Of a stretch of DNA of 64,000 nt, positions 35,694 through 43,678 are shown piece by piece (the stretch's first letter is position 1; each line of letters opens with the position of its first letter). The notes below the pieces were generated by a model. The model saw only the letters and a list, made by a program, of their open reading frames with translations, was not told the origin of the DNA and did no database searches. A program made the position numbers and the translations under genes. Source of the DNA: Dyadobacter endophyticus (lineage in GTDB: Bacteria > Bacteroidota > Bacteroidia > Cytophagales > Spirosomataceae); contig NZ_BMIA01000002.1 of assembly GCF_014641595.1 (NCBI RefSeq), forward strand, positions 496,001-560,000, written 5' to 3'.

Positions 35694-35932
35694 GGGTAAT
35701 ATCGTTTGAATGAATTTTGATAATCGAATGCGTTGATCGTGCATTCATGGTTATGACGGACGGGCTTTCTGATATTGGACAACAGAGCGAAAAAAAATCT
35801 AAACTTTTTTTCGGGGCGCTCATGGACGGTAGAATCGCATGTATCTGCGACTTTACAATTATATAATATTCTAATAACACCCTGGACAAGTAGATCCTCT
35901 TCTTTTGCGGCAAATTTTGTTTAACCAACAAC

Positions 35933-38900
35933 ATGCTCATGCATAAGAGATTTTTACTTCCTATCATCCTGACATTGCTTTGCTGCTTTGGCAACATCGT
36001 ATTGTTGAGGGCTCAAACCACGCAGGCGTCGATTTCTGGTACTATTGCCGACGATCAGAATGCAGCACTGGCGGGCGCTACCGTTCAGGTGAAAAACGAA
36101 TCAACAGGCTTCACAACGGGAACCGTTACCAACGCAAAAGGCGAATATGCCTTCAAGGAACTTCCATTGGGTGGTCCTTACACCGTCACGGCTACTTACA
36201 TTGGTTTTGGCGAACAAAAACTGACTGGTTACCTACTCCACCAGGGTGACGCGGTGAAGGTTAAAATGAGTATGAAAGAGGCCGGCCAGACGCTGGAGGT
36301 TGTAAGCGTAGTAGCTTCGGGTATCAAGAACAAGATCGAAAACCTGGGTGCTTCCACAGCCATTTCGGCCAGAGATATTACCCGTCTGCCCGTAAACGGA
36401 CGTAATTTTACCTCCCTGATGGATCTTTCGCCATTGAGCCGCGGTGGTAATATTTCGGGTCAACTGGGTTCTTCAACGGGTTATACCATCGATGGTATGA
36501 GCTCCAAAAACCCTACTTCTGCTGGTGCCACTACCAGTCGAAGCGGTGCACCCTACTCTATTTCGATTGAAGCCGTACGCGAGTTTCAGGTAATCACCAA
36601 CCAGTATGACGTTACCTATGGCCGTAGCGGCGGCGGTACCATCAGCGCGGTGACCAAATCCGGCACCAACCAACTGAGCGGTAGCGCATTCAACTACACG
36701 CGCGCCGACTGGCTGTCGAGCCCTTATGATATTCGTGGAAACAGGATCAATAACAAGTTTTCTACGAACCAGTTTGGATTCTCCCTCGGCGGACCGATAT
36801 TGAAAGATAAGCTGCATTTCTTCATGGCATGGGACCATCAGCAGGACAGCCGTCCACTGATTATCGCCGACATTCTCAGCCCGGTTGACGAAAACCGCTT
36901 CAACGTTACCCGCGCTACGCTCGACCAGTTCGTGAGCATCGCCCGCAGCAAATATGGCATGTCCGATACTCCGCAATTTGGATCATTTGACAAGAAACGC
37001 GGTTCCGACGCAGCATTTTTGCGGCTCGACTGGCAGCTGAACAACAGAAACCTTTTGACGATCCGCAACAACTACACCAATGACCGTAACAAGCTCGGTC
37101 TGGCAGATAACACGACGATCAACGCTTACGAATCTTACGGAAACGACTTCAACCAGGATAACAGCTTGCTGGCGTCGCTTCGCTCTACGCTTAATTCTAA
37201 AGTGACCAACGAGCTGAAAGTGCAGCACTTGTTTGTCAAACAAAAAAGTGCTCCCGGCGACCAGCTTCCCGCAGCCAACATTCCGAGAGCCATCGTGGAG
37301 AATGTCAACTCGGTATTGAGCGACGGCAATTCGCGTTCAACAAACATCCAGATGGGCGGCCACCGTTTCGCACAGGAGCGTTTTACCAACAATGTGGTGC
37401 AATTGGTGGATAACCTGTATTATAACACCGACAAGGTGGAGTATACCTTCGGCGTAGATATGATGATGACCCGCTCGCACTCTACTTATGGTTCGGAGGT
37501 GAACGGTCGTTTTCACTACAACGTGGACGCTGCCGCGGGCAAAACTTCCCTCGACCAGTTCAATGACCTCAAACCTTACCGTTATTACCGCGAAGTACCT
37601 TTGATGGACGACTGGTCGGTAAAAGGTACGATCTGGAACGCAGGTGTTTACGGTCAGTTAAAAACAAGCCTTGCAACGGGCCTGGATGTGGTGGCTGGTT
37701 TACGTCTCGACTATGCGCATTACCCGAGCTCGCCTTTAAACCAGACTTTGTATGACGCACTGAAAATCCGCACCGACAATAAGATCAAGTCATTCGTGGT
37801 GCAGCCGCGTGTACAATTCACCTGGGATGTGAACGACAAGCATACCGACATTTTCCGCATTGGCGGTGGTGTATTCGCTTCGGACATCAACAACTATGTG
37901 GTGATCAACAACCTGACATTCGATGGAAAGCACCTCGCGACCGTCGATGTCCGCAGCCCGAACATCCCTACTCCGGATTTTGCAGCTTACCGCGCCAATT
38001 ACAACAGCATTCCGACTTTGGCACAATTCCAGCTGCCGACGATCAATACCAATGCGAAAGATGCGCGCGTCCCCATCATTTACAAGGCCAACATTTCCTA
38101 CGCTAAGTACCTGACCGACAAACTAAAAGTGGGTATTGCTGGTTACATGAGCCTGGGCCGCAACAACTATATGTACGTGGACAGAAACATGGTTGACGAG
38201 CCTTTCTTCCGCCTGGCAAATGAAGGAAACCGCGGCGTATTCGTACCTGGTGGGGAAAGTATGCCAACCAATGGTGCCGGCGACTGGTTGAAAGGACGTA
38301 AATCCACGCAATTCGGCCGTGTACTGGAACTGAACAGCGACGGAAAAGTCAATGCATTCTCTTTTGTGGCTGATGTGAAATACCAGTATTTCCGCGACGG
38401 AGAGATCACTTTGAGCTATACTTACAATGATGTGAAGGACAACACCTCTTTCAACGGTAACGTTGCGAACAGCGCGACGCTTTCATTGCCGGTAAGGGAC
38501 GATCCGCGCAACCTGAGCCTGATGTCGTATTCCGACAACCAGTTCCGCCACAAAATCGTATTCTACGGCTCCCTGCCCAGCTTCTGGGGTGTAAATGTAG
38601 GCGTTCGCTATTCAGGCATCGGTGGCACCCGCTACACTTTGCTTTCGGGTGGCAATACCAATGGCGACTTCGTAGGGACGAACGACCTTGCATACGTTTT
38701 CGACAGAAACGACCCGAGCGTCCCTGAAAACGTGAGAAAGGGCCTTCAAGCCATTCTCGACAACCCGGACGCAAGCCAAAGCATTAAGGATTATATCACC
38801 AAGAACTCCGGTAAAATCGCTGAAAGAAACGGTGGTATCAACGGCTTCTATGGTGTGTTCGACATCCGTGCTTCGAAGCGTATCAAGATCGCCGGAACAC

Positions 38901-39148
38901 ATGCCATTGAAGTTTCTGCCGATGTATTCAACTTTGCCAACTTCCTCAACAAGGATTGGGGCCGCAACAAGTCGCTGGGTACTCAGGCGCTCTATGCATT
39001 GGGTATCCCTGCTGCAAATGGTCAGCCTGCGCAGCCAAACTTCGACAGAACAAAAAACCAGTTTGTTTACCGTGTGAACACTGCCGGTGTCGTAACGCCG
39101 TCGGGTAACCCATACCAGGTGCAGATTGGCTTGCGGTATAGCTTCTAA
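35933..39148 (+). CDS. Oar-like TonB-dependent receptor
   Basis: 1071 residues. Signal peptide (MLMHKRFLLPIILTLLCCFG), carboxypeptidase-regulatory domain (about 29-110; ASISGTIADDQNAALAGATV), a plug domain with LPVNGRNFTSLMDLSPLSRG and YTIDGMSSKNP, QYDVTYGRSGGGTISAVTKS, then GSAFNYTRADWLSSPYD, the hallmark of Oar-type (OmpA-related) receptors, and a barrel ending in IGLRYSF. Oar in Myxococcus exports or imports a developmental protease; the ligand here is unknown. ATGs at 35933 and 35939 are both possible. A terminator follows at 39175. Confidence 0.9.
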   Translation: MLMHKRFLLPIILTLLCCFGNIVLLRAQTTQASISGTIADDQNAALAGATVQVKNESTGFTTGTVTNAKGEYAFKELPLGGPYTVTATYIGFGEQKLTGYLLHQGDAVKVKMSMKEAGQTLEVVSVVASGIKNKIENLGASTAISARDITRLPVNGRNFTSLMDLSPLSRGGNISGQLGSSTGYTIDGMSSKNPTSAGATTSRSGAPYSISIEAVREFQVITNQYDVTYGRSGGGTISAVTKSGTNQLSGSAFNYTRADWLSSPYDIRGNRINNKFSTNQFGFSLGGPILKDKLHFFMAWDHQQDSRPLIIADILSPVDENRFNVTRATLDQFVSIARSKYGMSDTPQFGSFDKKRGSDAAFLRLDWQLNNRNLLTIRNNYTNDRNKLGLADNTTINAYESYGNDFNQDNSLLASLRSTLNSKVTNELKVQHLFVKQKSAPGDQLPAANIPRAIVENVNSVLSDGNSRSTNIQMGGHRFAQERFTNNVVQLVDNLYYNTDKVEYTFGVDMMMTRSHSTYGSEVNGRFHYNVDAAAGKTSLDQFNDLKPYRYYREVPLMDDWSVKGTIWNAGVYGQLKTSLATGLDVVAGLRLDYAHYPSSPLNQTLYDALKIRTDNKIKSFVVQPRVQFTWDVNDKHTDIFRIGGGVFASDINNYVVINNLTFDGKHLATVDVRSPNIPTPDFAAYRANYNSIPTLAQFQLPTINTNAKDARVPIIYKANISYAKYLTDKLKVGIAGYMSLGRNNYMYVDRNMVDEPFFRLANEGNRGVFVPGGESMPTNGAGDWLKGRKSTQFGRVLELNSDGKVNAFSFVADVKYQYFRDGEITLSYTYNDVKDNTSFNGNVANSATLSLPVRDDPRNLSLMSYSDNQFRHKIVFYGSLPSFWGVNVGVRYSGIGGTRYTLLSGGNTNGDFVGTNDLAYVFDRNDPSVPENVRKGLQAILDNPDASQSIKDYITKNSGKIAERNGGINGFYGVFDIRASKRIKIAGTHAIEVSADVFNFANFLNKDWGRNKSLGTQALYALGIPAANGQPAQPNFDRTKNQFVYRVNTAGVVTPSGNPYQVQIGLRYSF

Positions 39149-39174
39149 GTTATCGCATATTTAATGGTTAATAC

Positions 39175-39208
39175 AAAATCCCGGTCGCGTCAGCAGCCGG
39201 GATTTTTT
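39175..39208 (+). terminator. Rho-independent terminator after the Oar-like receptor
   Basis: AAAATCCCGG (39175-39184) and CCGGGATTTT (39197-39206) form an exact 10-bp stem with a 12-base loop and a T-run. It starts 27 bp after the stop codon. The 258 bases that follow, up to 39466, hold no gene. Confidence 0.9.
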
Positions 39209-39466
39209 GAGCGTTCCTTCCATTGATTATGAGCAGGTTGCCTTTGTTTCATTGCTGATTAATTCAAATTTCCTGCAACTTATTGACAACTTTCTGCGAA
39301 ATGGTCGTTAAGCAGGGAACAGACTACACCAATTTTGGGATGGTTTAACCCCTGGTTTCGGCAGTTCATCACATTGGTGTTCTGCATATGGAATCCCCAG
39401 CACTAATTTAGAGCATGTTTCATCCATTGGAAGCACGTCTTCCGGAACATTAACTTCAATTTAGCC

Positions 39467-39907
39467 ATGAATACTATTGAAATTGAACAAGAGCAGGAAA
39501 TTACCCCGGTGAACATTATCCGGATCGGAACTGGATTCTGGTCTGCGAAACCCTTGATGACGGCTGTCAGGCTGGGCCTATTTACCGAGCTTGCCTCCGG
39601 CCCGCTGTTTGTATCCGAAATCCGGCAAAAACTAGGCCTTCAAAGCCACAGTTCCCTCGACTTCCTCGACACACTCGTCACATGGGGCATTATCGAACGT
39701 CACGGCAAAGGTTTCACTGCCATCTACTGCAACTCGCCCGAAGCCGACACATTCCTTAATCGCCGCAAGCCGGACTACCTCGGTGATCTGCTCGAAATGG
39801 TGAACGATGAACAATCGTCGTTAGCTAACAATCTGAAAGAAATCGTCAGTGGGTCAGGCTTTCGGAAGCGATTAGATCTGAATAGGCTGTTTACGATGGT
39901 TGCCTAG
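39467..39907 (+). pseudogene. O-methyltransferase dimerisation domain without catalytic domain
   Basis: 146 codons. The N-terminal winged-helix dimerisation domain of small-molecule O-methyltransferases is clear: NIIRIGTGFWSAKPLMTAVR, FTELASGPLFVSEIRQKLGL, SLDFLDTLVTWGIIER and YLGDLLEMVNDEQSSLANNL. It should continue into an adenosylmethionine-binding domain of about 200 residues, but a stop comes after FRKRLDLNRLFTMVA and no continuation is seen in any frame before the terminator at 39933. The last 15 residues do not look like the family, suggesting a deletion. Alternatively it is a free-standing partner subunit. Confidence 0.6.
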
Positions 39908-39932
39908 TAAATTGCGAATGAATTATACTACT

Positions 39933-39967
39933 CTTAGGGAGCGGACTCTACCGCTCCCTAAGTTTTT
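39933..39967. terminator. Strong hairpin with T-run
   Basis: CTTAGGGAGCGG (39933-39944) pairs exactly with CCGCTCCCTAAG (39951-39962) around ACTCTA and is followed by five Ts on the plus strand. It ends the methyltransferase fragment and may also serve the convergent gene at 40035. Confidence 0.9.
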
Positions 39968-40034
39968 GTGCGGCCAACCAACTCGCCGCATTCTTCGTTT
40001 TTGTCGTTACTTTTTTGTTTCCATTTGATTATTT

Positions 40035-40211
40035 TTAACGCCCCCTAAGCCTACGCAGTTGTTCCCGCAATTCCGGAGTCGAGGTAGCACCGATACGATT
40101 TACTTTCTCTTTTGCAGCCTTCCAGAGTTTCGGATAACGTTGCCTTAATTCTTCATCTGTTATCCAGTTCTCTGGCACATTTCCTTTGCGGTTAACATTT
40201 AGTTCCGTCAT
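40035..40211 (-). CDS. Small 58-residue protein paired with the DUF6934-like gene
   Basis: A short highly charged protein (begins MTELNVNRKGNVPENWITDE, then LRQRYPKLWKAAKEKVNRIG and ends in PELREQLRRLRGR), predicted helical, soluble. It follows the DUF6934-like gene by 17 bp on the same strand, so the two are one transcription unit. The composition (Arg/Lys/Glu) fits a small DNA- or protein-binding partner, but no family is recognised. A terminator hairpin sits 68 bp downstream. Confidence 0.7.
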   Translation of the reverse strand: MTELNVNRKGNVPENWITDEELRQRYPKLWKAAKEKVNRIGATSTPELREQLRRLRGR

Positions 40212-40228
40212 AATTGGTTTTGGTTAAA

Positions 40229-40669
40229 CTAGTTACCTTTTATCGATACAGCAAAGCTCAAATAGCTTCTTCCTTGCTGAAAAACTTCATAACCATCGGC
40301 CGTCAACCCATAGATATCAAGATAGCTACCAATGTCTCTCAGCTCCCGCACAATTGCTATTTGATATAAACGGGTTCGGGCATGTGTGGAACCTTCAATC
40401 AACACTTCTGCTTCGGGATGGTCGCTAAGAAAAAACGCTATGGCTTTTGCCACAGTCGCCAGTATAAGTTCTGTATTTCCATTACCACTTGTGGCGGCCA
40501 CATCGACGCTTCCATCGTTCTGCAGATCGCCAAGTATGACAGTGTACGAATCCGGGATCGCCGTCGGCACAAAAAGCACAATCTTATCCATCACTTTGTT
40601 TCCAATGCTGGAAAAGCTAAAAATTTGACCCGAATTGTCAAATAAGTATTGGTAGAATAATCTGTCCAT
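40229..40669 (-). CDS. Uncharacterised protein resembling DUF6934
   Basis: 146 residues, soluble alpha/beta. Beta-strand blocks (KIVLFVPTAIPDSYTVILGD and NTELILATVAKAIAFFLSD) are followed by AEVLIEGSTHARTRLYQIAI, which I recall as the core of the Bacteroidota DUF6934 family (a GST-x-A-R-T-R-L-Y motif). No function is known to me. It is co-transcribed with a 58-residue protein 17 bp downstream, a layout reminiscent of toxin-antitoxin or regulator pairs; this is inference. ATG 40669; the first 20 residues align poorly with what I remember. Confidence 0.6.
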   Translation of the reverse strand: MDRLFYQYLFDNSGQIFSFSSIGNKVMDKIVLFVPTAIPDSYTVILGDLQNDGSVDVAATSGNGNTELILATVAKAIAFFLSDHPEAEVLIEGSTHARTRLYQIAIVRELRDIGSYLDIYGLTADGYEVFQQGRSYLSFAVSIKGN

Positions 40670-40999
40670 TGAGAATGGTAGTGCTATTTCTTCTCAATTT
40701 GTAATGACTGATAGACTTACCCATAATCCGATGTTCATGCGGCAAGAACGAATTATCAAGCGAAGGCCTGATCGCGATAAATTTACTTTTTCTCAAGGCG
40801 CATTCACACGACGCCAATTTACAGATTTCCACAATTTGTGTTAATGGACTCATTCATCCCTCATCCAATATCCAACCGGCAGGAACCAATTATCAAAACC
40901 CGCATTTCATCCCTCCAAACCAACACCTCGTCAATCTGATTTGCGCTCCCAGGGCACCCGCTTTACATTCGAAGCAACAAACTCTCAACCCAACCGCCT
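40670..40999. other. Divergent intergenic region
   Basis: 330 bases between the divergent starts of the DUF6934-like gene and the (2Fe-2S) subunit gene. No clear -33/-7 pair, palindrome or RNA gene was seen. It presumably carries both promoters. A 71-codon minus-strand frame at 40638-40853 is in a different frame from the downstream gene and looks like chance. Confidence 0.5.
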
Positions 41000-41461
41000 A
41001 TGCCATCCTACCAGCTTTCTGTGAACGGCAAGCCCTATACTGTCGAAGCCGATGCGCAAATGCCGTTGCTTTGGGTGATACGCGATCTGATCGGACTTAC
41101 TGGCACCAAATACGGGTGCGGGATTGCGCAGTGCGGTGCCTGCACGGTGCATTTGAGCGGAGCGCCGGTGCGCTCTTGCTCTTTTCCTGTGTCGGCGGTG
41201 GGTGAGCAGGCGGTAACGACGATCGAAGGGCTTTCCGAAGATAATTCGCATCCGGTGCAGCGCGCGTGGATCGCCGAACAGGTGCCGCAATGTGGTTACT
41301 GCCAGAGCGGGCAGATCATGTCGGCGGTAGCATTGCTTGCAGGAAATGCTAACCCCGATGACGAGGCCATTAACGCCGCAATGAATGGTAATATATGCCG
41401 TTGCGGGACGTATCCACGCATTCGCAAGGCGATCAAAACAGCTGCCAGCTATTCTCGTTAA
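41000..41461 (+). CDS. (2Fe-2S) subunit of a molybdopterin oxidoreductase (IorA-like)
   Basis: 153 residues with the two-domain xanthine-oxidase-type small-subunit fold: plant-type ferredoxin motif GCGIAQCGACTVHLSG (C-x4-C-x2-C) and the second cluster motif QCGYCQSGQIMS, then GNICRCGTYPRIRKAI. It passes electrons from the molybdenum subunit encoded 8 bp downstream. Similar to isoquinoline 1-oxidoreductase alpha subunit. No signal peptide, but the partner has a twin-arginine-type leader, so the pair may be exported together. Confidence 0.92.
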   Translation: MPSYQLSVNGKPYTVEADAQMPLLWVIRDLIGLTGTKYGCGIAQCGACTVHLSGAPVRSCSFPVSAVGEQAVTTIEGLSEDNSHPVQRAWIAEQVPQCGYCQSGQIMSAVALLAGNANPDDEAINAAMNGNICRCGTYPRIRKAIKTAASYSR

Positions 41462-41469
41462 TCTTCACT

Positions 41470-43641
41470 ATGAAGCCACAGCACATATCCCGTCGCGATT
41501 TTCTTAGTCAGGTTGCCTGGTCGGGGACGGCGCTGACGCTTGCTGCATACCTGCCTGCGAGCGGGCGAACACTCCCGGAAATCATAAATCCGGTAACAAA
41601 CGGAATCTTGCCGGGCACGGAGCTGATGTCCTGGATTTCGATTGCCCCGACCGGGAGGGTAACGCTAATGTGCAACCGCTCTGAAATGGGCCAGGGCACT
41701 TTCCAGGCGTTGCCGCAAATGCTCGCCGAAGAACTGGAAGTCCGGCTCGATGACGTAGAGATTCTTTTTGCACCGGCTAATCCTGAAAAATATGGCCCGC
41801 AACCCCAGGAAGGCAGCTTTTCTGTCCGTGGATGGGCGCCGCGGCTGCTACGCACAGGTGCCTGTGCACGCGAGATGCTGATCGAAGCCGCAGCCACGGA
41901 GTGGAACATTCCCCGGCACGATTGCTACGCTGAAAATGGAACGGTTATCAACAGGGCTACCCAAACGAAACTGACTTACGGTGCACTAGCGGAAAAGGCT
42001 TCCAAACTCAAACCACCCACCGAGGTCATACTCAAAAAGCGGGCCGACTATAAAATCATTGGCAAGCCTGCACCACGGAAGGATATTCCTTTGAAAACCA
42101 ACGGCTCAGCCATTTTTGGGCTGGACAAAAAACTACCCGGGATGAAATATGCCGTGATCGAGCGCAGCAGGCGATTCCGGGAAACGGTAAAGGGTTTTGA
42201 CGATTCGGAAACCAGAAAAATACCGGGGGTCTCGCATGTATTTAAGGTAAAAAGACCTGTATTTTCCCAGTACTGCGAAGGTGTCGCCGTCGTCGCTGAT
42301 TCGCTCTGGGCAGCCATGCAAGGCCGCAAAGTGTTAAAAGTGAATTGGAACGAACCCGATTTTGAATGTCCCGACACTACTTCACTCGAAAAACAAATGC
42401 GGGAAAACCTCCAAAAGATCGGCGGGCAACCCAAATTTGAAACTGAATACAACCATTGCGCGCAAAAGCTGGAAGCGGTTTATGAAACGCCCTACCAGTC
42501 GCACAGCTGCATGGAACCGCTCAACTGCATTGCCGACGCCCGTGCCGACAGCATTGAAATATGGGGGCCTATCCAGGAAGCCAACTGGATACAGGCCGAC
42601 CTGAGCCAGCGATTTAACATTCCCATTGACCACGTGGCGGTGCATATGACCTTCCTTGGAGGTGGTTTCGGCCGAAAAGCTTTCCCCGATTACCCCTATG
42701 AGGCTGCATTGATTTCCAAAGAGATACAAGCCCCCATACAGGTAGTCTGGACGCGTGAAGACGACATGACAGCCGGCCCTTTCCGCCCGGGTGCCTTTTA
42801 CGCATTGAAAGGCGGATTGAATGCTGATGGCGGCATACACGCATTTCAAGCCAATACTGCTACCCAATGGATCGGCCAGGAATGGTCGCCTACGCCACCG
42901 GGGCCACCCGACGCAGCTGGTTACAATACGGGCGATTTCGAGGGATTACTACATCCCTACCGGCAGGGAATACCGCATTACAGCTTCGGAGGGGTGGGTA
43001 CGCACTCGCCCATACCTGTGATGTGGTGGCGGTCCGTGTCCGCATCCACGCAAGGGTTCGCGTGCGAGAGCTTTATAGACGAGCTGGCGCATCTGGCAGG
43101 CAAAGATCCACTTGTATTCCGGCGCCAGCATTTGCCGAGCCCGCGCTACCAGGCGCTGATCGACCGGATGGCAGAACTGACCCAATGGCAGTCCCGGGGC
43201 AAAAATCCGGGCTGGGGCGTTGCATTTACCGAATGCTTCACGGGCATTTGCGGGCATGCCGTGAAAGTGGCGCGTAATGCAGAAGGAAAAATCAGGATTG
43301 AGAAAGTAATTGCACTAATGGATTGCGGATGGTATGTAAACCCGGACATTATCCGCGCCCAGGTCGAAGGCAGTATTGTTATGGCCCTGGGCGCAGCCAC
43401 TACGCACGCAACCACATTTGAAGACGGCAGGGCCGCTCAGCAGAATTTTGACACCTACCCTATGCCGCGCATCGCCGACATTCCGCCCATTGAAGTACAT
43501 ATTATGGAAAATGACGAAAAACCCGGCGGCGTGGGTGAGCCGGGGCTGCCTCCATTCGCCCCGGCCCTCGCCAATGCCATTTTCGACCTCACAGGCCAGC
43601 GAGTCCGCCGGCTTCCGTTCAGCCTGGATGGAATTTCGTAG
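41470..43641 (+). CDS. Molybdopterin-dependent oxidoreductase large subunit (IorB-like)
   Basis: 723 residues. It starts MKPQHISRRDFLSQVAWSG, a twin-arginine-style leader (SRRDFL), so it is probably exported folded with its cofactor. Cofactor-binding motifs of the aldehyde oxidase/IorB group follow: FLGGGFGRKAFPDY, CFTGICGHAVKVAR, and GVGEPGLPPFAP with the catalytic Glu. The internal arrangement is that of IorB-type enzymes that pair with a small 2Fe-2S subunit and usually a cytochrome c. Substrate is an aldehyde or N-heterocycle (unknown). ATG 41470 is preferred, as earlier in-frame codons lie within the upstream gene. It converges on the large cytochrome gene. Confidence 0.9.
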   Translation: MKPQHISRRDFLSQVAWSGTALTLAAYLPASGRTLPEIINPVTNGILPGTELMSWISIAPTGRVTLMCNRSEMGQGTFQALPQMLAEELEVRLDDVEILFAPANPEKYGPQPQEGSFSVRGWAPRLLRTGACAREMLIEAAATEWNIPRHDCYAENGTVINRATQTKLTYGALAEKASKLKPPTEVILKKRADYKIIGKPAPRKDIPLKTNGSAIFGLDKKLPGMKYAVIERSRRFRETVKGFDDSETRKIPGVSHVFKVKRPVFSQYCEGVAVVADSLWAAMQGRKVLKVNWNEPDFECPDTTSLEKQMRENLQKIGGQPKFETEYNHCAQKLEAVYETPYQSHSCMEPLNCIADARADSIEIWGPIQEANWIQADLSQRFNIPIDHVAVHMTFLGGGFGRKAFPDYPYEAALISKEIQAPIQVVWTREDDMTAGPFRPGAFYALKGGLNADGGIHAFQANTATQWIGQEWSPTPPGPPDAAGYNTGDFEGLLHPYRQGIPHYSFGGVGTHSPIPVMWWRSVSASTQGFACESFIDELAHLAGKDPLVFRRQHLPSPRYQALIDRMAELTQWQSRGKNPGWGVAFTECFTGICGHAVKVARNAEGKIRIEKVIALMDCGWYVNPDIIRAQVEGSIVMALGAATTHATTFEDGRAAQQNFDTYPMPRIADIPPIEVHIMENDEKPGGVGEPGLPPFAPALANAIFDLTGQRVRRLPFSLDGIS

Positions 43642-43672
43642 TGGCTGCTCTACAGCGGCTGTGGAGCAGCCA
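43642..43672. terminator. Near-perfect 31-nt hairpin between convergent genes
   Basis: TGGCTGCTC (43642-43650) pairs with GAGCAGCCA (43664-43672), with ACAGC and GCTGT continuing the stem inward around a single G, leaving one T/G mismatch. It begins on the base after the oxidoreductase stop and ends 6 bp before the cytochrome stop, so it probably terminates both. Confidence 0.7.
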
Positions 43673-43678
43673 GAGCGG

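Noticed and set aside
35536..35997. 153-codon minus-strand frame over the start of the Oar-like receptor
   Set aside because: It overlaps the receptor signal-peptide region and the AhpD gene in another frame, with no recognisable domain.
40638..40853. 71-codon minus-strand frame upstream of the DUF6934-like gene
   Set aside because: Different frame from the real gene, no ribosome-binding site, composition unlike a folded protein.
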